DNA of 22,202 nucleotides. Source: DASZCR01 sp035942915 (GTDB lineage Bacteria > Acidobacteriota > Blastocatellia > Pyrinomonadales > Pyrinomonadaceae). Positions within the stretch are counted from its first letter, which is position 1. Every line of letters begins with the position of its first letter. Location of the stretch: contig DASZCR010000206.1 in NCBI GenBank assembly GCA_035942915.1, positions 1-22,202 of the forward strand, given 5' to 3'. The notes below the pieces were generated by a model, which searched no databases, was not told where the DNA came from, and was given only the letters and a program-made list of their open reading frames with translations. Below are positions 15,617-22,202 of the stretch, in pieces. Made by a program: the position numbers and the translations under genes.

Positions 15617-16941
15617 TATTCAAAGAGTCCGTTGACATATGCTTCGGGGTCGAAGACGACTAGGTCGTCCACCTTCTCGCCGATGCCCGCGTAGCGTATG
15701 GGCAGATTCAGTTCCTTTGCGATGGCGACGGCAATGCCGCCTTTGGCCGTCCCGTCGAGTTTGGTCAAAACGATGCCGGTCACGCCCGCGACCTTGAGAA
15801 ACTGCCGCGCCTGTTCGAGACCGTTCTGCCCGGTCACGGCGTCAACGACGAGCAGCGTCTCGTGCGGCGCGCCTTCGACTTCGCGCCCCGCTACGCGCTT
15901 CATCTTCTCAAGCTCGGCCATCAGGTTCGACTTGTTATGCAGACGCCCGGCCGTATCGACGATGAGCACGTCGGAGTGGCGCGCCTTGGCGGCCTTGAGA
16001 GCGTCGAAGAGGACGGCCGCCGGGTCTGTGCCGGACTTCTGCTGGATGAGCGGGACGCCCGTGCGTTCAGCCCAGATGGCGAGCTGGTCGGAGGCGGCGG
16101 CGCGGAAGGTGTCGGCCGCACAGATGAGCACGTCGTTGCCTTCGGCCTTGATGCGCTGCGCGAGTTTGCCGATGGTGGTCGTCTTGCCGACGCCGTTGAC
16201 GCCGACGACCATCACGACATAAGGCGTCACGTTTTCAGGCACGCTCGTCTCGGACGCAACGCCCTGATTTTCGGACTGGCGCAGGATGTCGAGCAGTTCG
16301 CTCTTGATTGACTGCTTGAGCGCCTCGATGTCGTTAATCTCTTTGCGCGTGATGCCGCGCCGGACGGTGTCGAGGATGTGGAGCGTGGTGGCAACGCCGA
16401 TGTCGGCGGCGATGAGCGCCTCTTCAAGTTCGTCGAGCAGTTCGGCGTCAATCACCTTGCGGCCTTGAAAGACCGTGTCGATGCGCTCGGAGAGCGACTC
16501 GCGCGTGGCGGCGATGGCGCGTCGGAAGCGGTTGGCGAAAGCCTGTTCGAGCGCCTCTTCCTCGGCCTTCAGCTCTTCCATCGAGCGGTCGAGGCCGAGC
16601 ACGGAGGTCGTAAACGGCGAGCGCGACGGGACGGGGCGCGGCGGCGTCGGCTTCGGCTGCGGCGGCGGCGTGGCGGTGCTTGCGCGGTCGTCTCTGCGCT
16701 CGTCTGCGGGAACAATCGGAGAGGCTTCGCGCGCGGGCGTGGGCGTCGGCGCGGCGCCGGTCGGCGTCGGTTCGAGCGTGGCGGGCGGCGCGGCCGTCTC
16801 TGTGACGGGCGGCGCGACGGGCGCGGCCGGAGGTTCGAGTCGCGGCTCGTCCTTCGTCTGCGCGCGTTCGGCCGGCGTCGGCGGCTCATTCAAGCCGAGC
16901 GTGATGAAGCGGTCTTCCTTTTTGCGTCTCCAAAAGGCCAT
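15616..16941 (-). CDS. ftsY: Signal recognition particle receptor FtsY
   Basis: 441 aa. A short basic N-terminus (FWRRKKEDR) is followed by a Pro/Ala/Thr-rich acidic linker to about residue 110 (the variable A domain), then the N domain (120-230) and the SRP-type GTPase. GTPase motifs: GVNGVGKT at 247-254, DTFRAAASDQL at 277-287, DTAGR at 329-333 and TKLDGTAKGG at 393-402. FtsY docks ribosome-SRP complexes at the membrane for co-translational insertion. It is the first gene of the ftsY-ribD-rsmA run, with its own good promoter and isolated from the upstream HD-GYP gene by a terminator. AAAGG lies 14 bp upstream of the ATG, rather far. Confidence 0.97.
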   Translation of the reverse strand: MAFWRRKKEDRFITLGLNEPPTPAERAQTKDEPRLEPPAAPVAPPVTETAAPPATLEPTPTGAAPTPTPAREASPIVPADERRDDRASTATPPPQPKPTPPRPVPSRSPFTTSVLGLDRSMEELKAEEEALEQAFANRFRRAIAATRESLSERIDTVFQGRKVIDAELLDELEEALIAADIGVATTLHILDTVRRGITRKEINDIEALKQSIKSELLDILRQSENQGVASETSVPENVTPYVVMVVGVNGVGKTTTIGKLAQRIKAEGNDVLICAADTFRAAASDQLAIWAERTGVPLIQQKSGTDPAAVLFDALKAAKARHSDVLIVDTAGRLHNKSNLMAELEKMKRVAGREVEGAPHETLLVVDAVTGQNGLEQARQFLKVAGVTGIVLTKLDGTAKGGIAVAIAKELNLPIRYAGIGEKVDDLVVFDPEAYVNGLFE

Positions 16942-16989
16942 GCGATAGATGATTACCTTTGAAAAGTGATGACGGATTTAAAGTTCACG

Positions 16990-17019
16990 ATTATACGCGG
17001 AACTGCCGTGCCTCGACAA
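16990..17019 (-). promoter_or_regulatory. Sigma-70-type promoter for ftsY
   Basis: TTGTCG (17014-17019, minus strand), 18 bp spacer, perfect TATAAT (16990-16995). It is about 49 bp upstream of the ftsY ATG and directly downstream of the HD-GYP terminator, which makes it well placed to drive ftsY-ribD-rsmA. Confidence 0.6.
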
Positions 17020-17030
17020 AACCGGCGCAC

Positions 17031-17071
17031 AAAAATTCTGAGCGTCTCCCGCGCCGGGACGCAGGAGACGC
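17031..17071 (-). terminator. Rho-independent terminator of the HD-GYP gene
   Basis: On the minus strand GCGTCTCC (17064-17071) pairs with GGAGACGC (17042-17049). A wobble and a further GCG/CGC pair extend the stem to about 12 bp with a 6-nt loop. The stem is followed after six bases by TTTTT (17031-17035). It starts 28 bp after the HD-GYP stop codon. Confidence 0.75.
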
Positions 17072-17099
17072 CAAGTCAAGGAGAAGAATTTTTGCGGAT

Positions 17100-18911
17100 T
17101 TAGGCGACGGGCGCAGGGGCTTTTCCGGCGGCGTATTCTTTGGCGCGTTTCGACAGACGCACGCGCCCCGGTTGAATCTGCCCTGACTCGCACGCCTCGA
17201 CGAGCGCATCCACGACGCGCGCGTCGTAGCGCGTGCCGACGAACTTTTTAATCAGCGCCAGAGCATCCTCGAACTTCATGGCACGTTGATAAGGACGGTC
17301 GGTCGTCATGGCGTCGAAGGTGTCTGCGACGGAGACGATGCGCGCCTGCATCGGAATCTCGTCGCCCTTCAAGCCCTGCGGATAGCCGCGCCCGTCCATC
17401 ATCTCGTGATGCATGTACATGCCGGGCAGAAAGTCTTTCATGCCCGGTATCTGCGACATAATCTTGTAGCCCTTCTGCGGGTGCTGCTTCATCAATTCGT
17501 ACTCTTCATCGGTCAACGCGGCAGGCTTCTTCAGCACCGCATCGTCAATGCCGATTTTCCCCACGTCATGGAGGAGCGAACTGATGCGCAGTTTTTCCAT
17601 CTCGTCGTCGGGCAGTTCGAGCCGTTCGCCGATGGCGAGCGAGAAGCGTGAGACGCGCTCCGAGTGGCCGCGCGTGTAAGGGTCTTTGCCGTCGATGGCG
17701 GCGGCCAAAGCCTTGACCGTGCCGAGAAACAGTTCGCGGTTTTCCGTCGCCGCGCGCCGCAGGTCTTCGATGTAGTGCTCGACCTTGTCGGTCATCAGGT
17801 TGAAGGATTCGCCGAGGTCGCCGAGTTCCGTGCGGCTGCGGACGTTGATGCGCTGCGAGAAGTCTCCGGCCGCGATGCGGTGCGCGCCCGCCGCGAGGTC
17901 TGCGACGGGGCGCGTCAACTGCTTGGCGGAGAGAAAGCCGATGAGCAGCGTCAGCATCGCCGCCAGCAGACTTATCCAGAGCACCTGCCGGCGCATGTCC
18001 GAGACCGATTGCAAGGCGGCGCGCTCGTCCTGTATGGCGATGACGCCGAGGCGCGCATCATCGTCGAGTTGCGCCGTCGCATATGCGCCGAGCATCTCAA
18101 TCTGCCGGTCGTCGCGTTCGGCGATGAAGGGCGAGAGGGCTGACTGTACCTGTCGCCCCGTGTCCATCCAGTCCTGCACAACCTTCAGGTCTGTCATCGA
18201 GCGCTCGGCAAAAGCGACGCGCGCATCCGGGTGCGCGACGGCGCGCCCCTCTCTGTTGACGACGAAGATGACCGGCAAGCCTCTCTCCAACAACTCGCGC
18301 TCGCTCATCGAAGAAGGCTGCTGCACGGCCTGAAAGACTTCCTGAAAGGAAACGACCGCGACGACGGCCGCCACCACGTCGCCGCCTCCGCCGCCGCCCA
18401 TCACCGGCGCGGCCACCGTCAACCCCATCTCCTGATTCGAGCGAATGACCTGCGGCCCGCGTATCACAAGTCCGCGCCCGGTCATCCGGGCGAGCGACGC
18501 GCCGACCCGTTCATCGACCTCTTCGCGCCCGATGGCGTCCGGCTTGTAGGCAAAGTGCGGCGTCCCGCTGACGGGCAGGATGGCGAGCGCCAGCAGGTTC
18601 GGGTCTTCATTTAAAACCTTCTTCAGACGATAATCGCTGCCCTCGTCGCCGAGCACACGGACGCCGCCCGCCAACTCGAAGGCGCGCGCCAGCCCCGTCA
18701 CCACGTCGCGGTAACGCTGTCCGTAAAGCTCTATCTGCCGCGCCTTGTCCTCGACGAGTTGCGCCTGATAGCGTCCTTCGACCGAACGCAGTTCGTCGGC
18801 GCTCCTGACCGAGAGCATCCACCCGGCCATCCCGACCGGCACGAGGCCGACGACCAGCAGCGTTCCCAACACGATGTAGAGCAGGCGCACGCGCGCGAGA
18901 CTTTCAAACAT
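17100..18911 (-). CDS. Membrane HD-GYP domain protein (probable cyclic di-GMP phosphodiesterase)
   Basis: 603 aa. TM1 at 9-31, an extracytoplasmic sensor region of about 275 residues (Cache-like: IFVVNREGRAVAHPDARV near 215-232), TM2 at 309-329, HAMP at about 327-380, then HD-GYP. The HD-GYP domain has HSERV (416-420), the HD pair at 448-449 (LLHDVGKIG), HHE at 501-503, GYP at 509-511 and VADTFDAMTTDRPY at 528-541. All catalytic signatures are intact, so hydrolysis of cyclic di-GMP is likely. A Gly-rich loop (MGGGGGGD, 171-178) sits in the sensor. It has its own promoter and terminator and is divergent from the ECF sigma cassette. The ligand is unknown. Confidence 0.93.
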   Translation of the reverse strand: MFESLARVRLLYIVLGTLLVVGLVPVGMAGWMLSVRSADELRSVEGRYQAQLVEDKARQIELYGQRYRDVVTGLARAFELAGGVRVLGDEGSDYRLKKVLNEDPNLLALAILPVSGTPHFAYKPDAIGREEVDERVGASLARMTGRGLVIRGPQVIRSNQEMGLTVAAPVMGGGGGGDVVAAVVAVVSFQEVFQAVQQPSSMSERELLERGLPVIFVVNREGRAVAHPDARVAFAERSMTDLKVVQDWMDTGRQVQSALSPFIAERDDRQIEMLGAYATAQLDDDARLGVIAIQDERAALQSVSDMRRQVLWISLLAAMLTLLIGFLSAKQLTRPVADLAAGAHRIAAGDFSQRINVRSRTELGDLGESFNLMTDKVEHYIEDLRRAATENRELFLGTVKALAAAIDGKDPYTRGHSERVSRFSLAIGERLELPDDEMEKLRISSLLHDVGKIGIDDAVLKKPAALTDEEYELMKQHPQKGYKIMSQIPGMKDFLPGMYMHHEMMDGRGYPQGLKGDEIPMQARIVSVADTFDAMTTDRPYQRAMKFEDALALIKKFVGTRYDARVVDALVEACESGQIQPGRVRLSKRAKEYAAGKAPAPVA

Positions 18912-19006
18912 GACCGGGTCTTTATTCAGAATTCAGAAGGCGAAGCGAAAACAGCCAAGGCAGGACGGACTTTTTCAGGTCGGCGCGACGCGCGCGCGCA
19001 CCTCTC

Positions 19007-19036
19007 ATACTACGTTCCCGCGACCCGTCCTGTCAA
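19007..19036 (-). promoter_or_regulatory. Sigma-70-type promoter for the HD-GYP gene
   Basis: Perfect TTGACA (19031-19036, minus strand), 18 bp spacer, TAGTAT (19007-19012, 4 of 6 matches). It lies about 95 bp before the HD-GYP ATG, giving a moderately long leader. It is divergent from the AT-rich stretch that may serve the sigma-factor gene. Confidence 0.6.
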
Positions 19037-19039
19037 CAG

Positions 19040-19068
19040 TTAATCAAACTTTAACTTGTTGATATATT
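19040..19068 (+). promoter_or_regulatory. Candidate promoter for the ECF sigma operon
   Basis: A short AT-rich island in GC-rich DNA. TTAATC (19040-19045), 17 bp spacer, TATATT (19063-19068). The -35 match is poor. If used, transcription would start next to repeat A5, and the whole element would lie in the 5' leader of the sigma-factor mRNA. Confidence 0.3.
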
Positions 19069-19070
19069 AG

Positions 19071-19144
19071 GTGATAGGTGATAAGTGATGGGTGATAGGA
19101 GAAATCCTGCTTTCTCTTATCACCTATCACCCATCACCTATCAC
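19071..19144. repeat. Heptamer palindrome element, family A, copy 5 (minimal 74-bp form)
   Basis: Four GTGATRR units (19071-19098), core GAGAAATCCTGCTTTCTC (19099-19116, identical to copy 1) and four YYATCAC units (19117-19144). Its length and layout equal those of copy 3. It sits in the gap between the divergent HD-GYP and sigma-factor genes, 92 bp before the sigma ATG. Confidence 0.95.
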
Positions 19145-19236
19145 TCTTGTTCTATACTTTTACAGACCGCAGGGGCGTGTGAGGCGTCTAAAGGTCGTGT
19201 GGCGAGGCGTTTGCGACGCTTTCCGATGAAGGATTG

Positions 19237-19827
19237 ATGAGCGAGACGGCGACAAGCGACGAGCAGATCGTGGAACGCGCGCTCTCCGGCGAGCCGGAGG
19301 CTTTCGGCGAGATTGTGCGCCGTTGGGAGCGGCGTATCTTCGCGCTCGCCTGCGGCATGCTCGGCAGTCAGGAGGAGGCGCGCGACGCCACGCAGGAGAC
19401 CTTCCTCGCAGCCTTCCGCAACCTGCGCGGCTTTCGCGGCGAGGCCAAAGTCTCCTCATGGTTGCACCGCATTGCGGTCAACCAGTGCATCACGCGCCAG
19501 CGCCGCGCACGCGTCCGTTCGGAGACGGGGATAGAGGACGAGCAGGAGTTGGCGGGCGAGCGTTTTCTCGCCACGCCGGACGAGGCGACCCCGGCGGGCG
19601 CAGCCGAGCGGCGCGAGCAGACCGAGGCGGTCAGGCGCGCCGTCAGTGCTCTGCCGCCGGAGTTGCGCGCTGTGGTCTTGATGAAGGAGTTCGAGGAGTT
19701 GACGTTTCAGGAGATTGCCGACGCGCTCGGCATCCCCCTGAGCACGGTTAAGAGCCGTCTCTACACGGCGCTCGGTCAGTTGCGTCTGCGGCTCGGCAAG
19801 TATGGCACGGAGGGATTACCAAGATGA
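19237..19827 (+). CDS. ECF-type RNA polymerase sigma factor (sigma-E-like)
   Basis: 196 aa, the normal ECF length. Region 2 is at about 20-90 (AFGEIVRRWERRIFALACGML, then DATQETFLAAFRNLRGFRG and SSWLHRIAVNQC). Region 4 is at about 130-185 (LPPELRAVVLMKEFEELTFQEIADALGIPLSTVKSRL split over its helices). The linker is short and the family resembles RpoE/SigW types. A TTG lies immediately before the ATG; GAAGG just upstream fits the ATG. The stop overlaps the next ATG by 4 bp (ATGA), the usual sign of coupled sigma/anti-sigma translation. Autoregulation is expected from the family but no ECF promoter was identified. Confidence 0.95.
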   Translation: MSETATSDEQIVERALSGEPEAFGEIVRRWERRIFALACGMLGSQEEARDATQETFLAAFRNLRGFRGEAKVSSWLHRIAVNQCITRQRRARVRSETGIEDEQELAGERFLATPDEATPAGAAERREQTEAVRRAVSALPPELRAVVLMKEFEELTFQEIADALGIPLSTVKSRLYTALGQLRLRLGKYGTEGLPR

Positions 19828-20621
19828 GAGAGCAATTCAACCCGGCGGACGAGTCGCAAAAAGCGCGCACGCGTCTGTGCGAACGCGGCGAAGACCTCGT
19901 CGCTTATCTCTACAAGGAAGCGAATGCGCAAGAGGCTCGCAGCTTCGAGCAGCACGCGCGCGAGTGCGCCGCCTGTCGAGAGGAGTTGGCCGCCTTCGGC
20001 GCGCTGCGCGAGTCAATCGGCGCGTGGCGAGCCGACACGCTGAGCATCACGCCGACGCTTGCGCTCGACGCTTCCGTCGGACGCGCGCCGCAACAGCAGT
20101 CTGCGCGCAGGCGTTCGGCGCTCGCAGCCATACGCGAGTTCTTCGCGCTCTCGCCCGCGTGGCTGCGCGTCTGTGCTCCGGCGGCCGTCGCTCTGCTCTG
20201 CGCGCTGACCATCCTGACGATGGCGCGCGCAGAGGTTCGTTGGGACGCAGACGGCTTCGCCTTCCGCACGGGCGACAGCGCCGAGCGACGCCCGACACAG
20301 GCATTCGAGACGGCCGCCGACGCCAACACTTTCACGCGCGAGCAGGTCGAAGCGATGTTGAAAGCCGAGGCGCAACGCGCGCGCGCAGAGTTGCGTGCGG
20401 AGTTGTCCGAGCGTGAGGAGGACGGTCAAACGGTTGTCGTCCCTGCGAGCGTCCAGCGCGACGTTCGCGGACGCACACTCTCGAACGACGGCGCACGCCG
20501 CGCGCCGCAACGCGCAGACGCCGCCAAGCGTTCACAGACGTTGCGTCGTCAGGAGCAGGCACGCGTCGAAGATGAAGACGACACGACGAGCCTCTACGAC
20601 CTGCTGCGCGTCGTCAACTAA
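19824..20621 (+). CDS. Anti-sigma factor with zinc-finger (zf-HC2) domain
   Basis: 265 aa. The ZAS-type motif H44-x3-C48-x2-C51 (FEQHARECAACREE) lies in the cytoplasmic N-terminal domain. A single membrane helix is at about 112-134 (WLRVCAPAAVALLCALTIL). An extracytoplasmic part rich in Ala/Arg/Glu follows (a possible coiled coil at about 165-195) with a basic tail. Proteins of this kind hold an ECF sigma factor at the membrane until an envelope signal releases it. The 4-bp overlap with the upstream sigma gene marks its partner. The signal is not readable, but the downstream Spy-like gene points to periplasmic stress. Confidence 0.92.
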   Translation: MREQFNPADESQKARTRLCERGEDLVAYLYKEANAQEARSFEQHARECAACREELAAFGALRESIGAWRADTLSITPTLALDASVGRAPQQQSARRRSALAAIREFFALSPAWLRVCAPAAVALLCALTILTMARAEVRWDADGFAFRTGDSAERRPTQAFETAADANTFTREQVEAMLKAEAQRARAELRAELSEREEDGQTVVVPASVQRDVRGRTLSNDGARRAPQRADAAKRSQTLRRQEQARVEDEDDTTSLYDLLRVVN

Positions 20622-20671
20622 AGCGCGGCGCGTTTCAAAACAGCCAAAAACGGATTCAGGAGAGACTGTCA

Positions 20672-21184
20672 GTGATGAGCAAGTTCGCCGGAAAAAATCT
20701 CGCCGCAGCCCTCTGCGCCGTCGCGCTCTGCGCCTCGCTTCCCTTCACGCACGTTACGGAGGCACGCGCGCAGCAGACGGAGCCGACCGACTCCGCCCCA
20801 ACGCAAGAGGACGCGCGCAGGCTGCGACCCGGTGCGCTGCGTCGTCGCGCTGCCGCGCATCTGCTGGCGCAACTCAATCTTTCGCCTGAGCAGCGCGCGC
20901 AACTCCGAGAGATTCGACGCACGAGCGCGCCCGAAGGTCAGGCGCTCGCGCAGCGTCTCCAACGCGCACGCTACGCGCTCGACGCCGCCATCTACGCAGA
21001 CCAGACGGACGAGGCTCTCATCGCCGAACGCACGCGCGAAGTGGCCGCAGCGCAAGCGGCCGTCATTCGCATGCGCGCCGAGACGGAACTGCGCGTGCGC
21101 CGCGTCCTCACACCCGCGCAACTCGAACTCTTCCGCCAACTACGCCGCCAGACCATGCTCCGCCAACGCCGCAACCGCAGGTAA
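20672..21184 (+). CDS. Spy/CpxP-like periplasmic protein
   Basis: 170 aa. Signal peptide: basic MSKFAGKN, hydrophobic AAALCAVALCASLPF, probable cleavage after EARA near residue 34. The mature part is Arg/Gln/Ala-rich and helical, with two LTxxQ-type motifs (LSPEQ and LTPAQ) that mark the Spy/CpxP family of periplasmic chaperones and stress sensors. Such proteins sense or bind unfolded proteins or metals. It is the third gene of the sigma/anti-sigma cassette, 50 bp after the anti-sigma stop. AGGAGA (20658-20663) is 8 bp from the GTG at 20672 and 11 bp from the ATG at 20675; either may be the start. Confidence 0.82.
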   Translation: MMSKFAGKNLAAALCAVALCASLPFTHVTEARAQQTEPTDSAPTQEDARRLRPGALRRRAAAHLLAQLNLSPEQRAQLREIRRTSAPEGQALAQRLQRARYALDAAIYADQTDEALIAERTREVAAAQAAVIRMRAETELRVRRVLTPAQLELFRQLRRQTMLRQRRNRR

Positions 21185-21194
21185 GAGGACAAGG

Positions 21195-21293
21195 GTGATA
21201 GGTGATGGGTGATGGGTGATAAGAAACAGCCTCCTTCCTATCACCCATCACCCATCACCTATCACCTATCACCCATCACCTATCACCTATCAC
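21195..21293. repeat. Heptamer palindrome element, family A, copy 6
   Basis: Four GTGATRR units (21195-21222), a short 15-bp core (21223-21237) and eight YYATCAC units (21238-21293). On the minus strand the core reads GAAGGAGGCTGTTTC, only partly like the other cores (CTGT then TTC). It begins 10 bp after the Spy-like gene. The rest of the gap up to the permease gene (21294-21522) holds only a weak promoter candidate and a 14-bp direct repeat. Confidence 0.94.
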
Positions 21294-21332
21294 TTATTCC
21301 CCCGTCACCCACCGCCTCTCACTGCTTTCCCC

Positions 21333-21362
21333 TTGACGCACCCGCCTCTTATCTCGCATCAT
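21333..21362 (+). promoter_or_regulatory. Weak promoter candidate for the MlaE-type permease gene
   Basis: TTGACG (21333-21338), 18 bp spacer, CATCAT (21357-21362, 4 of 6). It would leave a leader of about 150 bp. The -10 is poor, so confidence is low. Confidence 0.25.
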
Positions 21363-21416
21363 GAATCGTTCTTTTAAGTTCCGCTGTAGCATCACTTGTG
21401 AAACGTAAATTCGGGA

Positions 21417-21455
21417 CGGCGGCGATTCTCCGGGAGCCTCTCGGCGGCGATTCTC
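21417..21455. repeat. 14-bp direct repeat in the permease leader
   Basis: CGGCGGCGATTCTC occurs at 21417-21430 and again at 21442-21455, 25 bp apart, about 70 bp before the permease ATG. It could be a paired protein-binding site or simple duplication; nothing else supports a function. Confidence 0.4.
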
Positions 21456-21522
21456 TCCTTCGTTCGATTGCCCTTCGAGTGGGGGTCGCCAGCCCGGCGT
21501 CCAGACACGTCCGAACTCACTC

Positions 21523-22202
21523 ATGAACTTCGTCCTGCGCGTTCTGCTGGAAGTGCAAGAGACTACTTTGCTGGCGGCGCGCGCTGCGGGCAGGCTCTTT
21601 CGCCGCCCCTTATACATCACCGAGACCATCACACAGATGGATGTCATCGGCGTCGGCTCGCTGACGATTATCCTCCTCACAGGCTTTTTCACGGGCGGCG
21701 TGCTCGCCCTGCAAACCTATCCGACGCTTAAATACTACGGCGCGCAAGACCAGACGGGGATGCTCGTCGCCATCTCTCTGGTGCGCGAGTTGGGGCCGGT
21801 CTTGAGCGGCCTGATGGTGGCCGGACGCGTCGCCTCGGCGATTGCCGCCGAACTCGGCTCGATGGTCGTCTCGCAGCAAATCGATGCGATGCGCGCGCTC
21901 GGCACAGACCCGATTAAGAAACTGGTCGCGCCGCGTCTGGTCGCGCTCGTCGTCACGCTGCCGCTTCTGACGCTCATCGCAGACCTCGTCGGCATCGGCG
22001 GCGGCTGGACGGTCTCGACGCAGATTTACGACATCGCTTCAGGGACGTTCACGGCCTCTGTCTGGCAGGGTATCAAGGTTAACGACATCTTCGGCGGCTT
22101 CGTCAAATCCTTCTCCTTCGCGCTCATCATCGGCACAATCGCCTGTCATCGCGGCCTGAACACGGAAGGCGGAACGGTCGGCGTCGGGCGTTCGACCACC
22201 TC
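21523..22202 (+). CDS. mlaE: MlaE-type ABC transporter permease (3' end cut by window edge)
   Basis: 226 codons are visible with no stop before the edge. The sequence follows the MlaE/YrbE permease family. Several hydrophobic segments surround the central conserved block SLVRELGPVLSGLMVAGRVA, AAELGSMVVSQQIDAMRALG and TDPIKKLVAPRLVA. In the Mla system this permease works with MlaF (ATPase) and an MCE-domain MlaD to move phospholipids between the membranes of diderm bacteria. Those partners would be expected just beyond the window. No strong ribosome binding site precedes the ATG (NFVLRVLLEVQETTL), and an upstream start cannot be excluded. Confidence 0.93.
   Translation, partial: MNFVLRVLLEVQETTLLAARAAGRLFRRPLYITETITQMDVIGVGSLTIILLTGFFTGGVLALQTYPTLKYYGAQDQTGMLVAISLVRELGPVLSGLMVAGRVASAIAAELGSMVVSQQIDAMRALGTDPIKKLVAPRLVALVVTLPLLTLIADLVGIGGGWTVSTQIYDIASGTFTASVWQGIKVNDIFGGFVKSFSFALIIGTIACHRGLNTEGGTVGVGRSTT

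Noticed and set aside
2822..21293. CRISPR array as an explanation of the repeats
   Set aside because: Units are 7 bp and contiguous, without unique spacers of regular length, and no cas genes are present.
21294..21692. A 132-codon minus-strand frame before and over the start of the permease gene
   Set aside because: It overlaps the conserved 5' coding part of the MlaE-type gene and ends next to repeat A6. Composition is low-complexity and no ribosome binding site or family motif is seen.

Overview
The window (22.2 kb, GC-rich) looks like a chromosomal housekeeping segment of a diderm bacterium. Lipopolysaccharide export genes (lptB and a LptC-LptA-like protein), an Mla-type permease, sigma-54, RNase J, undecaprenyl-diphosphate phosphatase, HD-GYP and PilZ proteins, and the codon style together suggest Acidobacteriota, perhaps class Blastocatellia. 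That placement is inference; no 16S or other phylogenetic marker was compared.

Layout. From 1 to 11656 nearly everything is on the minus strand and reads as one long gene train: RNase J, a small ACT-domain protein, a short-chain dehydrogenase, uppP, a PilZ-like protein, recJ, a LptC/LptA-like fusion, lptB, rpoN and hpf (cut by the window edge). The block lptC/A-lptB-rpoN-hpf matches the gene order known from Proteobacteria. A membrane M48 peptidase is divergent from RNase J and overlaps rsmA tail to tail. A second minus-strand run follows: ftsY, ribD, rsmA. Then comes an HD-GYP signalling protein with its own promoter and terminator. Divergent from it is a plus-strand cassette of an ECF sigma factor, its zinc-finger anti-sigma factor and a Spy/CpxP-like periplasmic protein. 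The window closes with the 5' part of an MlaE-type permease gene.

The most unusual content is between the genes. Six gaps carry one palindromic element (family A): tandem heptamers GTGATRR, a central core of about 18 bp, then inverted heptamers YYATCAC. Two copies are exactly 74 bp (4 units + 18 bp + 4 units). The others have one arm grown to 7-8 units, and in two copies the core length is also changed. Two other gaps carry a second heptamer family (B, AGTCTGA / TCAGACT) with the same inverted layout. The elements sit tightly against gene ends: two stop codons (LptC/A-like and recJ) lie inside A elements, and the ftsY stop touches a B element. They also fill the leader region just upstream of several start codons, so longest-frame gene calls run into them and acquire false N-termini. 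No mobile-element protein, tRNA, rRNA or CRISPR array was seen.
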